DNA from: Brevibacillus composti
GTDB lineage: Bacteria; Bacillota; Bacilli; Brevibacillales; Brevibacillaceae
Assembly (NCBI RefSeq): GCF_016406105.1
Contig: NZ_CP066308.1
Location: 1,523,501-1,587,500, forward strand
Reading direction: 5' to 3'
DNA: 64,000 bases
Of this stretch, positions 19,639-28,952 are shown one piece after another. Position numbers and translations under genes: made by a program. The first letter of the stretch is position 1; the number at the start of each line of letters is the position of its first letter. The notes beneath the pieces were generated by a model, which was given only the letters and a program-made list of their open reading frames with translations, did not search any database and was not told where the DNA came from.

Positions 19639-20457
19639 ATGGTTGATTTGCAGCAAGCATCTGGTCTGCTGGAGCGGGTAAGGGAGCAGCGGCCGCTCGT
19701 CCATAACATCACCAATGTGGTGGTCACCAATTTCACCGCCAATGGACTGTTGGCTCTGGGAGCCTCCCCGGTCATGGCGTACGCCCAGGAAGAAGTGGCG
19801 GACATGGCCAAGATCGCGGGGGCACTGGTGCTGAATATCGGCACGTTGAATCCGGCGGAAGTGGAGGCCATGATCGTGGCCGGTCGCTCGGCGAATGCCC
19901 ATCAGGTGCCCGTGGTCTTTGATCCGGTCGGGGCCGGAGCGACACCGTACCGAACAGAGACGGCCAGACGGATTCTCCGCGAGGTCAGGGTGACGCTCCT
20001 GCGCGGGAATGCGGCCGAAATCGCGCATGTGGTCGGCGAAGACTGGGAGATCAAGGGTGTCGATGCAGGCGTAGACGAGCACAGCCAAGACAAGGCGGCG
20101 CTCGCTCAAAAAGCGGCAAGGCAATGGGCGACCCACGTCGTCATCACCGGAAAAGAAGACATCATCACCGATGGGCAGCACACCTGCCTGATCAAAAACG
20201 GCCATCCGCTTTTGACCAGCGTGACCGGTACGGGCTGTTTGTTGTCTTCGCTCATCGGCGCATTCTTGGCGGTGGAGAAAGACGTCTTGCTGGCCGGAGC
20301 CTCCGCACTGATCAGCTACGGTGTCGCCGCCCAATTGGCAGCGCAAAAAACGGCACAACGGGGTCCCGGAAGCTTTCAGGTGGAACTGTTGAATCAATTG
20401 GCGGCAGTGAGAGCGGAAGATCTGCTTCGTGATGGCGTTGTCGCGGTGATGAAGTAA
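19639..20457 (+). CDS. thiM: Hydroxyethylthiazole kinase ThiM
   Basis: ThiM phosphorylates 4-methyl-5-hydroxyethylthiazole in thiazole salvage for thiamine. The 272-residue protein has the family blocks [45 protein letters not shown] and the anion-hole/active-site [14 protein letters not shown] precedes the ATG. It stands alone here, without thiE or thiD next to it and without a TPP riboswitch that I can see. Confidence 0.95.
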   Translation: MVDLQQASGLLERVREQRPLVHNITNVVVTNFTANGLLALGASPVMAYAQEEVADMAKIAGALVLNIGTLNPAEVEAMIVAGRSANAHQVPVVFDPVGAGATPYRTETARRILREVRVTLLRGNAAEIAHVVGEDWEIKGVDAGVDEHSQDKAALAQKAARQWATHVVITGKEDIITDGQHTCLIKNGHPLLTSVTGTGCLLSSLIGAFLAVEKDVLLAGASALISYGVAAQLAAQKTAQRGPGSFQVELLNQLAAVRAEDLLRDGVVAVMK

Positions 20458-20526
20458 AGAATTTGCGGAATCATAGCAGGAAGGTGAGAAGGAGCAGTAT
20501 GGCGGCGTAAGGTGAAGAGCTGTGCA

Positions 20527-20739
20527 TTACCCGATCATCGTGGCAATATAGCGGTACTTCTTGAGCGAATAGGCGAGCAGCTTTTTCTGGTGTTCCGAAA
20601 GAGACAGAAAAACGATTTCCACCTGTTCTCTGTCGACCGGTCGAACAGCGTAATGCGCGATCCCGTGAATGGATATTTCGGAAAGCAGGCGGGCAGCTGC
20701 GTCCACGTTCGTCCGTATGTGTATTTCCAATGAAATCAT
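20527..20739 (-). CDS. Hypothetical small ACT-like protein
   Basis: A 67 to 70 residue protein (LEIHIRTNVDAAARLLSEI, then VEIVFLSLSEHQKKLL) with a beta-alpha-beta pattern like a small ACT fold; this is a guess. The start is ambiguous: AAGGAGG is only one base from the ATG at 20739 but ten bases from an in-frame TTG at 20730, which may be the true start. It is convergent with thiM. Confidence 0.55.
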   Translation of the reverse strand: MISLEIHIRTNVDAAARLLSEISIHGIAHYAVRPVDREQVEIVFLSLSEHQKKLLAYSLKKYRYIATMIG

Positions 20740-20898
20740 TCCTCCTTGACCAGAGAATAGAGTAACAGATTATGGAGGAAAAAATCAGGGGAAATGTGAC
20801 AAAACAGAGAAAAAATGTTAGTTGTTTCCCCTGTTTCCTCGTAGAACGCCGGAGGGGAGCGGACGGAAACGGAATGGAATTTTTTCAAAGAATTCCTC

Positions 20899-20927
20899 TT
20901 GAAAATGATCGGCTGCTATGTTAGAAT
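20899..20927 (+). promoter_or_regulatory. tRNA cluster promoter
   Basis: TTGAAA (20899-20904) and TAGAAT (20922-20927) are separated by 17 bases, a good sigma-A promoter about 44 bases before the tRNA-Ser gene. Confidence 0.75.
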
Positions 20928-20970
20928 CTATTTTGTTGGCGGGCATTGCTGATAGAAATGCTCTCGAATT

Positions 20971-21063
20971 GGATGGATGTCCGAGTGGCCGAAGGAGCAC
21001 GATTGGAAATCGTGTAGACGGGGATGACTCGTCTCGTGGGTTCAAATCCCACTCCATCCGCCA
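20971..21063 (+). tRNA. tRNA-Ser (GGA)
   Basis: A class II tRNA with long variable arm. GGATGGA pairs with TCCATCC in the acceptor stem; the anticodon loop has GGA; GGTTCAAATCC forms the T arm; G discriminator and CCA are encoded. Confidence 0.97.
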
Positions 21064-21074
21064 GAATATGCAAT

Positions 21075-21161
21075 GCGGTCGTGGCGGAATTGGCAGACGC
21101 GCTAGATTCAGGTTCTAGTGGTGGCAACACCGTGGAGGTTCAAGTCCTCTCGACCGCACCA
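21075..21161 (+). tRNA. tRNA-Leu (CAG)
   Basis: A class II tRNA: acceptor GCGGTCG with CGACCGC, anticodon arm CTAGA-TTCAGGT-TCTAG with anticodon CAG, a variable arm, T arm GAGGTTCAAGTCCTC and encoded CCA. Confidence 0.97.
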
Positions 21162-21189
21162 TTTTTCATTTTTTCAATCGCTATGAAAT

Positions 21190-21266
21190 CGGGAAGTGGC
21201 TCAGCTTGGTAGAGCGCTTGGTTCGGGACCAAGAGGTCGCAGGTTCAAATCCTGTCTTCCCGACCA
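21190..21266 (+). tRNA. tRNA-Pro (CGG)
   Basis: Acceptor CGGGAAG with CTTCCCG, anticodon arm CTTGG-TTCGGGA-CCAAG with anticodon CGG, T arm CAGGTTCAAATCCTG and encoded CCA. Confidence 0.97.
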
Positions 21267-21301
21267 TCAAGATTTTCCTCGGGGAAAATCGACCGCTGCA
21301 T

Positions 21302-21375
21302 GCGGGTGTAGTTCAATGGTAGAACTCCAGCCTTCCAAGCTGGTCGCGTGGGTTCGATTCCCATCACCCGCTCCA
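21302..21375 (+). tRNA. tRNA-Gly (TCC)
   Basis: Acceptor GCGGGTG with CACCCGC, anticodon arm CCAGC-CTTCCAA-GCTGG with anticodon TCC, T arm TGGGTTCGATTCCCA and encoded CCA. Confidence 0.97.
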
Positions 21376-21435
21376 TTTACCGAACCTCCATGCAGCCGGC
21401 ACGCTTTTGACGCCGTGCCACACAAAACGGATGCA

Positions 21436-21476
21436 AGCCCAGTATTTGCCGAAGAGGCAGGTGCTGGGTTTTTTGG
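21436..21476 (+). terminator. Terminator of the tRNA cluster
   Basis: CCCAGTATTTGCC pairs with GGCAGGTGCTGGG (with mismatches) around GAAGA, followed by TTTTTT on the plus strand. Confidence 0.7.
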
Positions 21477-21506
21477 TGTTCCCGCCGGCGAAAAAAGACC
21501 CTTCCC

Positions 21507-21552
21507 GCAAAAAAAGCGCGCCAAACGATGATCACCACCGTTTGGCGCGCCT
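21507..21552 (-). terminator. Intrinsic terminator of the EamA gene
   Basis: A perfect 12-bp stem, GCGCGCCAAACG (21516-21527) with CGTTTGGCGCGC (21539-21550). On the minus strand it is followed by a run of T, so it ends the minus-strand permease transcript. Confidence 0.85.
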
Positions 21553-21589
21553 CAAATTGCGACATGTAGTTCCCGGAAAAGCTGCGCAT

Positions 21590-22501
21590 TCAGCTCCTGC
21601 TGCGACTCAGGATGTGGCGAGCAGGACGGCGAGCAGGTCTTTGACCGAGCTGCGGCAGGGTGATCGCCAGCAGGATGAGAGCGACGCCGGCCCACTGTGC
21701 GCCCGTCACTTGCTCATGCAGGACAAAGCTGGAGAGCAGGACCACAGTCGGCAGCTCGGCAGCGCTGAGGATCGTCGAAAGTCCGTTGCCCAGACGCGGC
21801 ACGCCGATGGCGAGGCAGAGGATCGGGATTACCGAACCGAAGCAGCCGACCAAGAGCGCATAAGGGAGAAGACCGTCCCACAGTCTGCCGTTCACCAGAA
21901 AGGACGGAGGATATACGAACGACAACAGGACGGCGGCCAAGCTGATCGAGACGGCGCTCCGCAGATAGGGATTCATGTCTGGGACGAGGCGACCGCTCAA
22001 AAAAATAACCCCGGCAAAAGTCGCTCCCGAGAGAAGTCCCGCCGCCAAGCCGTAGATGCTGACCGACTCCAAGCTGCCCAGATTCAGTCCGCTGGCCATG
22101 AGCGTGCCGATTCCCAGTAGCACTAGAGAGCGCCACTGCCCGCGCGTGGGCCATTTGCGATCCGCGATCGATTCGATCAGGACGCCGATCCAGGTAAACT
22201 GGAACAGCAGGACGATGGCGAGAGAAGCGGAGAGGCGGCTCACCGCCTGATGGTAGAAAAAGCTGGTAGAGGCCATCATCAGGCTGACCGGCAGCAAGAG
22301 GTACAGATAGCGCCAGCGAAAGCGCTCCTTGGATATAAAAAAGGCGATGACTGACATGAGCAGACCGCCAAAGATTAACTGACTCGCACTTAATTCAACA
22401 GGGGTAAAGCCAGCACGAAAGGCTGCTTTCATAAAAACAGAGAGAACCCCGTAGCTCACAGCTCCCGCAAGAATGACAAGCACGTATCTCCAGTATGACA
22501 T
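21590..22501 (-). CDS. EamA/DMT family permease
   Basis: A 303-residue protein with about ten membrane segments in two EamA halves (first ILAGAVSYGVLSVFMKAAFR; second with FLSGRLVPDMNPYLRSAVSI). AAAGGAAG precedes the ATG at 22501; the longer frame upstream has no site. Such permeases export metabolites or drugs; the substrate is unknown. It is divergent from the rarD gene. Confidence 0.85.
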   Translation of the reverse strand: MSYWRYVLVILAGAVSYGVLSVFMKAAFRAGFTPVELSASQLIFGGLLMSVIAFFISKERFRWRYLYLLLPVSLMMASTSFFYHQAVSRLSASLAIVLLFQFTWIGVLIESIADRKWPTRGQWRSLVLLGIGTLMASGLNLGSLESVSIYGLAAGLLSGATFAGVIFLSGRLVPDMNPYLRSAVSISLAAVLLSFVYPPSFLVNGRLWDGLLPYALLVGCFGSVIPILCLAIGVPRLGNGLSTILSAAELPTVVLLSSFVLHEQVTGAQWAGVALILLAITLPQLGQRPARRPARHILSRSRS

Positions 22502-22709
22502 GATTGAACTTCCTTTCTTCTGACTAAACATTTTCGAACGGAACAATTGTACTATGGAATGAAAAGAGTTACAATTGGAGATTTTGGATGCCTTTGTTGT
22601 GCTTATGCATCGCGTAAATAGATAGATGGGAGCGCCCCCTATCGTTTACACTGGGGAGAGTCACAGATTCGGATGTGAAAAGACGTACGGCAAGCGAGGG
22701 ACATACGAT

Positions 22710-23630
22710 ATGAAACAAGGGGTCTTGTACGCGGCAGCGGCCTACCTGATGTGGGGACTGCTGCCGATCTATTGGAAGGTATTCGAGAAAATGGGTGCCT
22801 GGGAGATACTCGCGCATCGCGTCTTCTGGTCGGCGGTGTTTGTAGTCGCCATCCTTCAGATCACCGGAAAGCTGCGGAATTTGCGCAAATCGGTATCGGG
22901 GAAAAAGACCTGGGCCACGCTGTTTATCAGTTCGCTGATCATCAGCGGCAACTGGCTGATCTTCATCTGGGCGGTCAACAACGATCATGTGCTGGAGTCC
23001 AGCCTGGGCTATTACATCAATCCGCTCTTGAGCGTGTTGTTCGGCGTCCTCTTTTTAAAAGAACGGCTCCGGGCAGGACAGTGGATCGCGATCGGACTGG
23101 CCGCCGTCGGAGTCACGGTCATGACGATCAACTATGGGAAGGTCCCGTGGGTGGCGATCTCGCTCGCGCTCACCTTTGCTTTGTACGGTTTGGCGAAAAA
23201 GAAGGTGCAGCTGGAGTCGATGATGAGTCTCGCCTGGGAGACGCTGTTCATCGCGCCGATTGCGCTCGTCTATTTGCTTACGCTTCAAGTGAACGGGCAG
23301 GAGACCGTCACCCTCCTAAAAGGCTGGCAAATGGCGTTGCTGGCTTCCGCAGGCGTGGCGACCGCGCTGCCGCTCTACTGGTTTGCCCGGGCGGCCAAGC
23401 GTTTGCCGCTCTCGACCGTGGGTTTTATTCAATACTTGTCCCCGACGATTTCGCTGTTGCTCGCCGTTTTTCTGTTTCACGAGCCATTCACGTCGACCCA
23501 TTGGCTGAGCTTTGGCTTCATCTGGAGTGCGTTGCTTGTCTTTTCCATCAGTTCGTTGCGCAAGCAGACGCCGCAGGTACAGCAGCCGCATGCGCCGCAG
23601 CCGAATTTGGCTTTGAAAAAGAAAGCCTAG
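22710..23630 (+). CDS. rarD: RarD-type EamA permease
   Basis: A 306-residue DMT permease whose start MKQGVLYAAAAYLMWGLLPI and FEKMGAWEILAHRVFWSAVF block are typical of RarD proteins, named for a chloramphenicol-sensitivity phenotype in Proteobacteria. About ten spans. The ATG at 22710 has GAGGGA upstream. The real substrate is unknown, and the C-terminus is a short Gln/Pro-rich tail. Confidence 0.88.
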   Translation: MKQGVLYAAAAYLMWGLLPIYWKVFEKMGAWEILAHRVFWSAVFVVAILQITGKLRNLRKSVSGKKTWATLFISSLIISGNWLIFIWAVNNDHVLESSLGYYINPLLSVLFGVLFLKERLRAGQWIAIGLAAVGVTVMTINYGKVPWVAISLALTFALYGLAKKKVQLESMMSLAWETLFIAPIALVYLLTLQVNGQETVTLLKGWQMALLASAGVATALPLYWFARAAKRLPLSTVGFIQYLSPTISLLLAVFLFHEPFTSTHWLSFGFIWSALLVFSISSLRKQTPQVQQPHAPQPNLALKKKA

Positions 23631-23659
23631 TCCCCGGCACAACCGGTACAGGGGCGAGG

Positions 23660-23707
23660 CAAAACAACACCCACCTTCTCCATGCAGAGGGTGGGTGTTG
23701 TTTTGTG
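23660..23707. terminator. Bidirectional terminator between rarD and pdxK
   Basis: AAAACAACACCCACC pairs with GGTGGGTGTTGTTTT around a short loop, giving a strong stem with T-runs in both directions for these convergent genes. Confidence 0.88.
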
Positions 23708-23714
23708 CTCTCAG

Positions 23715-24527
23715 CTATTTTTTCAGTTGGCGATAAGCGCCGTGATGGGTCGGCCCCACATACTCATTCAGCTGGAAGGAGTGGCGGATCGCTTCCGTAA
23801 TAAATTCCTTGGCTACGTAAACAGCGTCGCGGACGGACTGTCCTTTGGCCAGCTCGGCGCAGATGGCGGCGGAATAGGTGCATCCCGCGCCATGCGTGAA
23901 GGTCGTGTCAAAACGCTCCGCTTCCAGGATGTCAAAGGTTTCACCATCGTAGAGGACGTCGACGGCTTTTTCATGAGCCAGCTTGCCGCCGCCTTTAACC
24001 AGGACGTATTTCGCCCCTTTGTCGTGGATCCGCTTGGCCGCTTCCTTCATGTCCTCAACCGTCTTCAGCGCTCCCATCTGGCTAAGCTGTCCGGCTTCGA
24101 ACAGGTTCGGCGTCACGACGGTCGCACGCGGCACCAGCACCTCGCGCAGACTGTCCGCGTTCTCTGGATGGAGCACTTCGTCGGCTCCCTTGCAGACCAG
24201 CACCGGGTCGACTACCACGTTTTTCAGCTGGTACTGATCGATTTTTTTGGCGGCCAGCTCGATCAGCTCCGTCGTCCCCAGCATCCCGGTCTTGACGGCA
24301 TCCACTCCGATTCCGGAGAGAACCGTCTCCAGCTGTTTTTCCAGCGTATTCAGTTCAATCGGAAACACTTCATGGAACCAGGAGTTATGCGGGTCTTGTG
24401 CGACGATGACGGTCAAGGCGGTCATCCCGAATACCCCAAGCTCCTGAAACGTTTTCAGGTCTGCCTGAATGCCAGCCCCGCCGCTGGTATCAGATCCTGC
24501 GATGGTCAATGCTTTTTTCATGGTCAT
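23715..24527 (-). CDS. pdxK: Pyridoxine/pyridoxal (HMP-type) kinase
   Basis: A 270-residue ribokinase-fold kinase beginning MTMKKALTIAGSDTSGGAGI with the family's GIQADLKTFQELGVFGMTAL block and the C-terminal THGAGCTYSAAICAELAKG active site. It matches the B. subtilis PdxK group, which phosphorylates vitamin B6 vitamers and is closely related to ThiD; hydroxymethylpyrimidine kinase activity is possible and would complement thiC and thiM. GAGGGG lies eight bases before the ATG at 24527. Confidence 0.88.
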   Translation of the reverse strand: MTMKKALTIAGSDTSGGAGIQADLKTFQELGVFGMTALTVIVAQDPHNSWFHEVFPIELNTLEKQLETVLSGIGVDAVKTGMLGTTELIELAAKKIDQYQLKNVVVDPVLVCKGADEVLHPENADSLREVLVPRATVVTPNLFEAGQLSQMGALKTVEDMKEAAKRIHDKGAKYVLVKGGGKLAHEKAVDVLYDGETFDILEAERFDTTFTHGAGCTYSAAICAELAKGQSVRDAVYVAKEFITEAIRHSFQLNEYVGPTHHGAYRQLKK

Positions 24528-24683
24528 GGCGCTATCCCCTCTGTATCGCAAACGGTCCGTTTGCGGTGAAATGAAATATGAAAATAAGTGCAAAGGCGGC
24601 TTGGTCCAAAGTGGCGAAGCCGACTTTTCCTATCTTTATTGAAGAGGAAAAAAAGACAGGTGTCAATAAGCGGGTGAAGCATG

Positions 24684-24717
24684 AAAAAACCACCAGCTCC
24701 CGCAAGGAATGGTGGTT
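24684..24717 (-). terminator. Terminator of the 58-residue gene
   Basis: On the minus strand AACCACCA pairs with TGGTGGTT and TTTTC follows, 40 bases after the small gene. Confidence 0.7.
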
Positions 24718-24758
24718 GGCAATCAGAGCGCATACGGCTCTCGAATCGAATGTCTTCG

Positions 24759-24935
24759 TTATTTATATCCGGAAGCAATGTGATGAAAAGAGAAACGGAT
24801 CGGAGTGGACATGGCTTTCGACCTCGTACGGGCCAGCTTTCTTGCTTCTTTGGCTGCTTCAAACATGCTCCCTGCCTTGATGACTTCCACCCATTGACGT
24901 GTAGCTGTTTCAAATAAAAAGCGATAGATATTCAT
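24759..24935 (-). CDS. Hypothetical 58-residue protein
   Basis: A short basic protein (MNIYRFLFETATRQWVEVIK, then AAKEARKLARTRSKAM). The ATG at 24935 follows GAGGG; a longer frame upstream has no site. A terminator beyond it supports a real transcription unit. No family recognised. The 220 bases between it and the ABC operon show only a possible -10 (TATACAAT). Confidence 0.5.
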   Translation of the reverse strand: MNIYRFLFETATRQWVEVIKAGSMFEAAKEARKLARTRSKAMSTPIRFSFHHIASGYK

Positions 24936-25166
24936 CTGCACTCTGCCCTCTCGTGTTTTCTTTACACATCTCCATTGTATCAAGGGACTGGCATGATTTG
25001 GCTAACGGAATATTACGGATTGATGAAGAACCTGTTGCCAAGCTGTGAACGTCTTGGTCCCAAACTTTTAAAAAAGCAACTGTTACGTTTTTCCTGCTTT
25101 TTCGTCTATATACAATGAAATGATTCTTCCAAAAATGTCAAAAGAAAAATGGGGTGTACGAGAGAG

Positions 25167-25868
25167 ATGGCCAACGGAGAGGGAGAATTGACGGTAGAAA
25201 ACGTCAACCACAGCTACACGACGGGGAAGATCAAGGTCCCTGTCCTCTATGATATTAACCTCCACATCAAAAAAGGAGAGTTTGTAGCGCTGTGCGGGTC
25301 TTCAGGTTCGGGGAAGTCTACCCTGCTGAACCTGCTCGCGGGACTGACGAAGCCCGATGAGGGGAAAATTTTCGTGAGCGGCGAAGAGATTTCGCGGTTT
25401 GGCGAAAATGAGCTTTGTTTGTTTCGACGCAGATGCATGGGCTTTATCTTTCAGTCCTACAATCTCCTGCCAGGGCTTACCGCGCTGGAAAATGTGGAGC
25501 TTCCGCTGATTTTTGCCGGGGAAAGCCGGAAAAAGAGACGAGCGCGGGCAGCCGAAATCCTGGAGCGCATGGGGCTGGAAGGACGCCTGGATCACCGGCC
25601 GAACGAGCTGAGCGGCGGACAGCAGCAGCGTGTCAGTATTGCCAGGGCGCTGGTCAACAATCCCAGCATCGTGCTCGCTGACGAGCCGACGGGCAACCTC
25701 GACAGCAAAACGGAGCAGGAAATCCTCGATCTGATGCGGCGGATGAATCGGGAGAGCAATACCACATTTATTATCGTTACGCATGAGCAGGAAGTAGCCG
25801 AGCAATCCGACCGGGTGATCTATCTGCAGGACGGACGAGTAGTGCAGAGGCGGACGAGACCGGCGTGA
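25167..25868 (+). CDS. ABC transporter ATPase, MacB/LolD/YknY type
   Basis: An ATPase with Walker A GSSGSGKST, signature LSGGQQQRVSIARAL and Walker B IVLADEPTGNLDSKT, the last two typical of the LolD/MacB group. Three starts are possible: ATG 25149 (no site), ATG 25167 (weak GAGAG) and TTG 25188, which has the best purine-rich site (GGAGAGGGAG) and would begin at TVENVNHSY. It heads an operon with a permease and an adaptor. Such systems export peptides, toxins or antibiotics or act on membrane stress. Confidence 0.88.
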   Translation: MANGEGELTVENVNHSYTTGKIKVPVLYDINLHIKKGEFVALCGSSGSGKSTLLNLLAGLTKPDEGKIFVSGEEISRFGENELCLFRRRCMGFIFQSYNLLPGLTALENVELPLIFAGESRKKRRARAAEILERMGLEGRLDHRPNELSGGQQQRVSIARALVNNPSIVLADEPTGNLDSKTEQEILDLMRRMNRESNTTFIIVTHEQEVAEQSDRVIYLQDGRVVQRRTRPA

Positions 25869-25890
25869 CAGGGTATGAGGTGAAACAGAC

Positions 25891-27336
25891 GTGAAATTAT
25901 TGGACTCTTTTCGGATTGTGTGGAGGAACCTGTGGCGCATGAAGCTTCGGACCGCGCTCACCTCTGTAGGGGTGATGATCGGGACAGCGGCGATCGTGTC
26001 GATGATTGCGCTCAGTTTGGGACTGAAGGAAAATGCCGTGAAAAGTTTGGAGAACTTCGGGAATCTGATGGAGCTGGACGTGCAGCCAGCCTTTTACATT
26101 CAGGAAGAGGACCGGATGATTCCGGAAGACGAGCGGAAGAAGCTGAACATGGCGGCGATTCAAGAGCTGAAAGCCATTCCCGGCGTAGAGGCGGTCATGC
26201 CGATCAAGCGCTTGCATGGCGGGACGAAGCTGAAAGTCGGCAGGCGGGAAGGCTACGTCGAGCTGGTGGGTGTCGATGTCAAGGAGTCTGCCGCTTACCG
26301 CAAAAACGAGATTGAAAAAGGCGAGTACCTGTCCGGTTCTCCCCAGGAGATCGTCGTCTCCTACTACGTTCCGCGCGAGATGAGAGACGTGGAAAAAGAA
26401 AAGCGGGAGGCGCGGATGAGAAATGCGGGCAACTCCCCGCCGGAGAATTTCCCCCCGCCCCGGATGGGCAGGGGCGGTGGCGGAGAGGAAGGACCGGCTC
26501 CGTTTGACATCGTCGGCAAGGCCGCGACCATTGTCCTGACCCGCGAATACATGATCGACGACGAACTGAAGCTGGAGAAAAAGGACGTCCGGGTCCGCGT
26601 GGTCGGCCAGCTGGAAAAGTCGGATAACTGGCGCTATGGAAATGTCGCCTATGCGCCGCTCAGTCTGATCAAAGAGATGAATGACTGGCTGAACCGGGAT
26701 CGGGGAGACCAGTCTGGCGAAGGCAGTTCCAGACGGACCCGCGACCGGGAGCAGGACGAATTCGTCTTTGATGAGCTTACCGTCAAGGTAGAGTCGCGGG
26801 AAATGGTAGAGAGCGTCGTGGCCGACCTGAAAAAGAAGGGCTTTGAGGTCTGGTCCCCCGCTCGCGAACTGGAGCAGATCAACAAATTTTTCTTCGTGAT
26901 CCAGCTCATTCTCGGCGGGATCGCTGCCATCTCGCTCTTGGTCGCGTCGATCGGGATCGTCAATACGATGATCATGTCCATTCTGGAGCGGACCAAAGAG
27001 ATCGGGATTATGAAGGTCATCGGGGCCACCGTCTACAATATTCGCTGGCTCTTCCTGATGGAGTCCGGATTTATCGGCTTGATCGGCGGCCTGACCGGGC
27101 TGGGGCTCGCTTGGGGCGCCGTGTCGCTGGTGAACTACTTCGGCAAAGCAGGCGGGATGATGGACGGATTTATGATGGGCGGCGGCGGCGGAGAGATGTC
27201 CAATCTCGCTGTGATTCCGACATGGCTCGCGCTGTTCGCCATCGGGTTTGCCTTTGTGATCGGGCTGCTCGCGGGGATCTTCCCGGCGATTCGCGCATCC
27301 CGTTTGAGTGCACTGCAAGCGATACGATCTGACTAA
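25891..27336 (+). CDS. ABC transporter permease, MacB/YknZ type
   Basis: A 481-residue permease with the MacB layout: one N-terminal span (LTSVGVMIGTAAIVSMIALS), a large outer domain and three C-terminal spans beginning FFVIQLILGGIAAISLLVAS. GTG start with GAGGTG upstream. The outer domain carries a Pro/Gly/Arg-rich insert around residues 175-200 (NSPPENFPPPRMGRGGGG), which looks disordered, and the last loop has a Met/Gly-rich MMDGFMMGGGGG patch. It should work with the ATPase and adaptor on either side. Confidence 0.88.
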   Translation: MKLLDSFRIVWRNLWRMKLRTALTSVGVMIGTAAIVSMIALSLGLKENAVKSLENFGNLMELDVQPAFYIQEEDRMIPEDERKKLNMAAIQELKAIPGVEAVMPIKRLHGGTKLKVGRREGYVELVGVDVKESAAYRKNEIEKGEYLSGSPQEIVVSYYVPREMRDVEKEKREARMRNAGNSPPENFPPPRMGRGGGGEEGPAPFDIVGKAATIVLTREYMIDDELKLEKKDVRVRVVGQLEKSDNWRYGNVAYAPLSLIKEMNDWLNRDRGDQSGEGSSRRTRDREQDEFVFDELTVKVESREMVESVVADLKKKGFEVWSPARELEQINKFFFVIQLILGGIAAISLLVASIGIVNTMIMSILERTKEIGIMKVIGATVYNIRWLFLMESGFIGLIGGLTGLGLAWGAVSLVNYFGKAGGMMDGFMMGGGGGEMSNLAVIPTWLALFAIGFAFVIGLLAGIFPAIRASRLSALQAIRSD

Positions 27337-27357
27337 GGAAATGTGGGGTTACGAAAG

Positions 27358-28872
27358 ATGACAAAAAAGAAGAAATGGATCATCATAGCGGCCGCCCTGG
27401 TACTGCTTGGCGGAGGAAGCGTTTTTGGCTATACGAAGTTGAAGAGCGGCGAAACGTCGGGAGAGATGCCGCAGGATCAGCCGCCGCCGCTGCCGACAGT
27501 TGCGGTGGAGATGGGAGAAGTGAGCAAGGCGATCTTTTCCGCCGGGACCGTAGAGGCCAAAGCGCGGGAAGAAGTGAAGCCGGAGCTCAGCGGCAAGGTA
27601 GAAAAAGTATTCGTCACAGAAGGGCAGCGCGTGTCCAAAGGCGATCCGCTTTTCTCCATCGACGGGTCGGACGCCGCGCTGGAGCTGCAAAAGCAGGAGC
27701 TGAGCATCATCAGGGCCGAGAAGGAGCTCGCTGAGATCCGTAACAAAAAGGACAGGATCACCGCAGAAAAGGGCGGCAAAATCAAAGAGGTGCTGATCAA
27801 AGAAGGCGATCAGGTCACGCCGGAGACGATCGTCGCCAAAATGGTCAACACCGACTATCTCAAAATTACAGGGAAGTTCACCGCGTATGAAGCGGAACGA
27901 TTCAAGCTGGGCCAGCAGGTAAAAGTCTTTCTCTCCGCCTCCCTGTCGTATATCGACGGCACGATTACCAAAATCGATTTGACCGGCGCCAAGGAAAAAG
28001 GCGTCGGCGGCGTACACGATGTAGAAGTGCTGGTAAAAAAACCGGGAGCCATCTACGTCGGAGATCTGGGAGAGGTGCAGTATACCGATCCGCGCGGAAT
28101 CCTGTTCGCGAGCCAGATCGCGACGCCGTTTGAAAATCCGGACGACATCGATCTTTATGCGGGAACCCACGGAAAAGTAGGAAAAGTGGAGATCGAAAAT
28201 GGCGATGAGATCCAAGCAGGGCAGCTGATCGCGAAAATGGACATGTCCTCCGTCGATCTGGAATTGAAGGAAAAAGAACTCATCCTGCGCGAATCCCAGC
28301 TTACCATGGAGCAGAAGCGGCGCGATCTTGCCAAGAGACAGGTGACGGCACCGATCAGCGGCGTGATCACCAAGCTGAATGTGACGGCAGGGGAGACGCC
28401 TGACTCCGGAAAACCGGCCGCGATCATCATGGATACCAGCGCCGTCTATTTCGTCGCCGCCGTGGATGAAATGGACATTCCGTCGATTAAGCTGGGTCAG
28501 CACGCGGAGGTGTACGTGACGGCGTTTGGCAACAAGCCGTTTGAGGGAAAAGTGGTAGAAGTGCCGAAAGAAGGGACCAAGGAAGACAAGACGGTTCGCT
28601 TCGCGGTCAAGATCGAGCTCTCGGATACCAGCGAAATGAAGCACGGCATGACGGGAGATTGCGACATTTACGTCGATAAAAAAGAGAATGTCCTCCGCTT
28701 GCCCCTCCAGGCTGTCGAGATCGTAGAAGAAGGAAAAGGGACGGTCATGGTCAAAGACCCGAACACCGGGGAGCCGATGCCCAAAGAAGTCGCAGTGGGA
28801 ATCGAAGGCTCGGAGTACGTGGAGATCGTCAGCGGGCTGAGCGCTGGGGAAGAGGTCGTCCTCAACTTCTGA
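27358..28872 (+). CDS. HlyD/YknX-type membrane fusion (adaptor) protein
   Basis: A 504-residue protein with one N-terminal membrane anchor (WIIIAAALVLLGGGSVFGY), then biotinyl-lipoyl-like halves. SGKVEKVFVTEGQRVSKGDP appears early and a second lipoyl-like module (GKVGKVEIENGDEIQAGQLI) lies mid-protein, with a coiled-coil hairpin and beta-barrel C-terminal part. Two lipoyl-like modules make it longer than typical YknX. ATG 27358 follows a poor site; a GTG at 27343 is the alternative. Confidence 0.88.
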   Translation: MTKKKKWIIIAAALVLLGGGSVFGYTKLKSGETSGEMPQDQPPPLPTVAVEMGEVSKAIFSAGTVEAKAREEVKPELSGKVEKVFVTEGQRVSKGDPLFSIDGSDAALELQKQELSIIRAEKELAEIRNKKDRITAEKGGKIKEVLIKEGDQVTPETIVAKMVNTDYLKITGKFTAYEAERFKLGQQVKVFLSASLSYIDGTITKIDLTGAKEKGVGGVHDVEVLVKKPGAIYVGDLGEVQYTDPRGILFASQIATPFENPDDIDLYAGTHGKVGKVEIENGDEIQAGQLIAKMDMSSVDLELKEKELILRESQLTMEQKRRDLAKRQVTAPISGVITKLNVTAGETPDSGKPAAIIMDTSAVYFVAAVDEMDIPSIKLGQHAEVYVTAFGNKPFEGKVVEVPKEGTKEDKTVRFAVKIELSDTSEMKHGMTGDCDIYVDKKENVLRLPLQAVEIVEEGKGTVMVKDPNTGEPMPKEVAVGIEGSEYVEIVSGLSAGEEVVLNF

Positions 28873-28895
28873 TTTCCAGAGAACGATTGATATGC

Positions 28896-28942
28896 AGATC
28901 GCCCGGTCCGCCCTCCGAGGAAGGCAGCCGGGCGATCTTTTG
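28896..28942. terminator. Intrinsic terminator of the ABC efflux operon
   Basis: GATCGCCCGG pairs with CCGGGCGATC and TTTTGT follows on the plus strand. The stem may also help end the convergent methyltransferase gene. Confidence 0.82.
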
Positions 28943-28952
28943 TCTGCACAGG

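Noticed and set aside
20460..21380. The tRNA cluster as an integration site for a mobile element
   Set aside because: No integrase gene, partial tRNA duplicate or other phage-like gene lies next to it.
25897..27318. A 473-codon minus-strand frame opposite the ABC permease
   Set aside because: Shadow of the permease reading frame, low hydrophobicity, no start signal.
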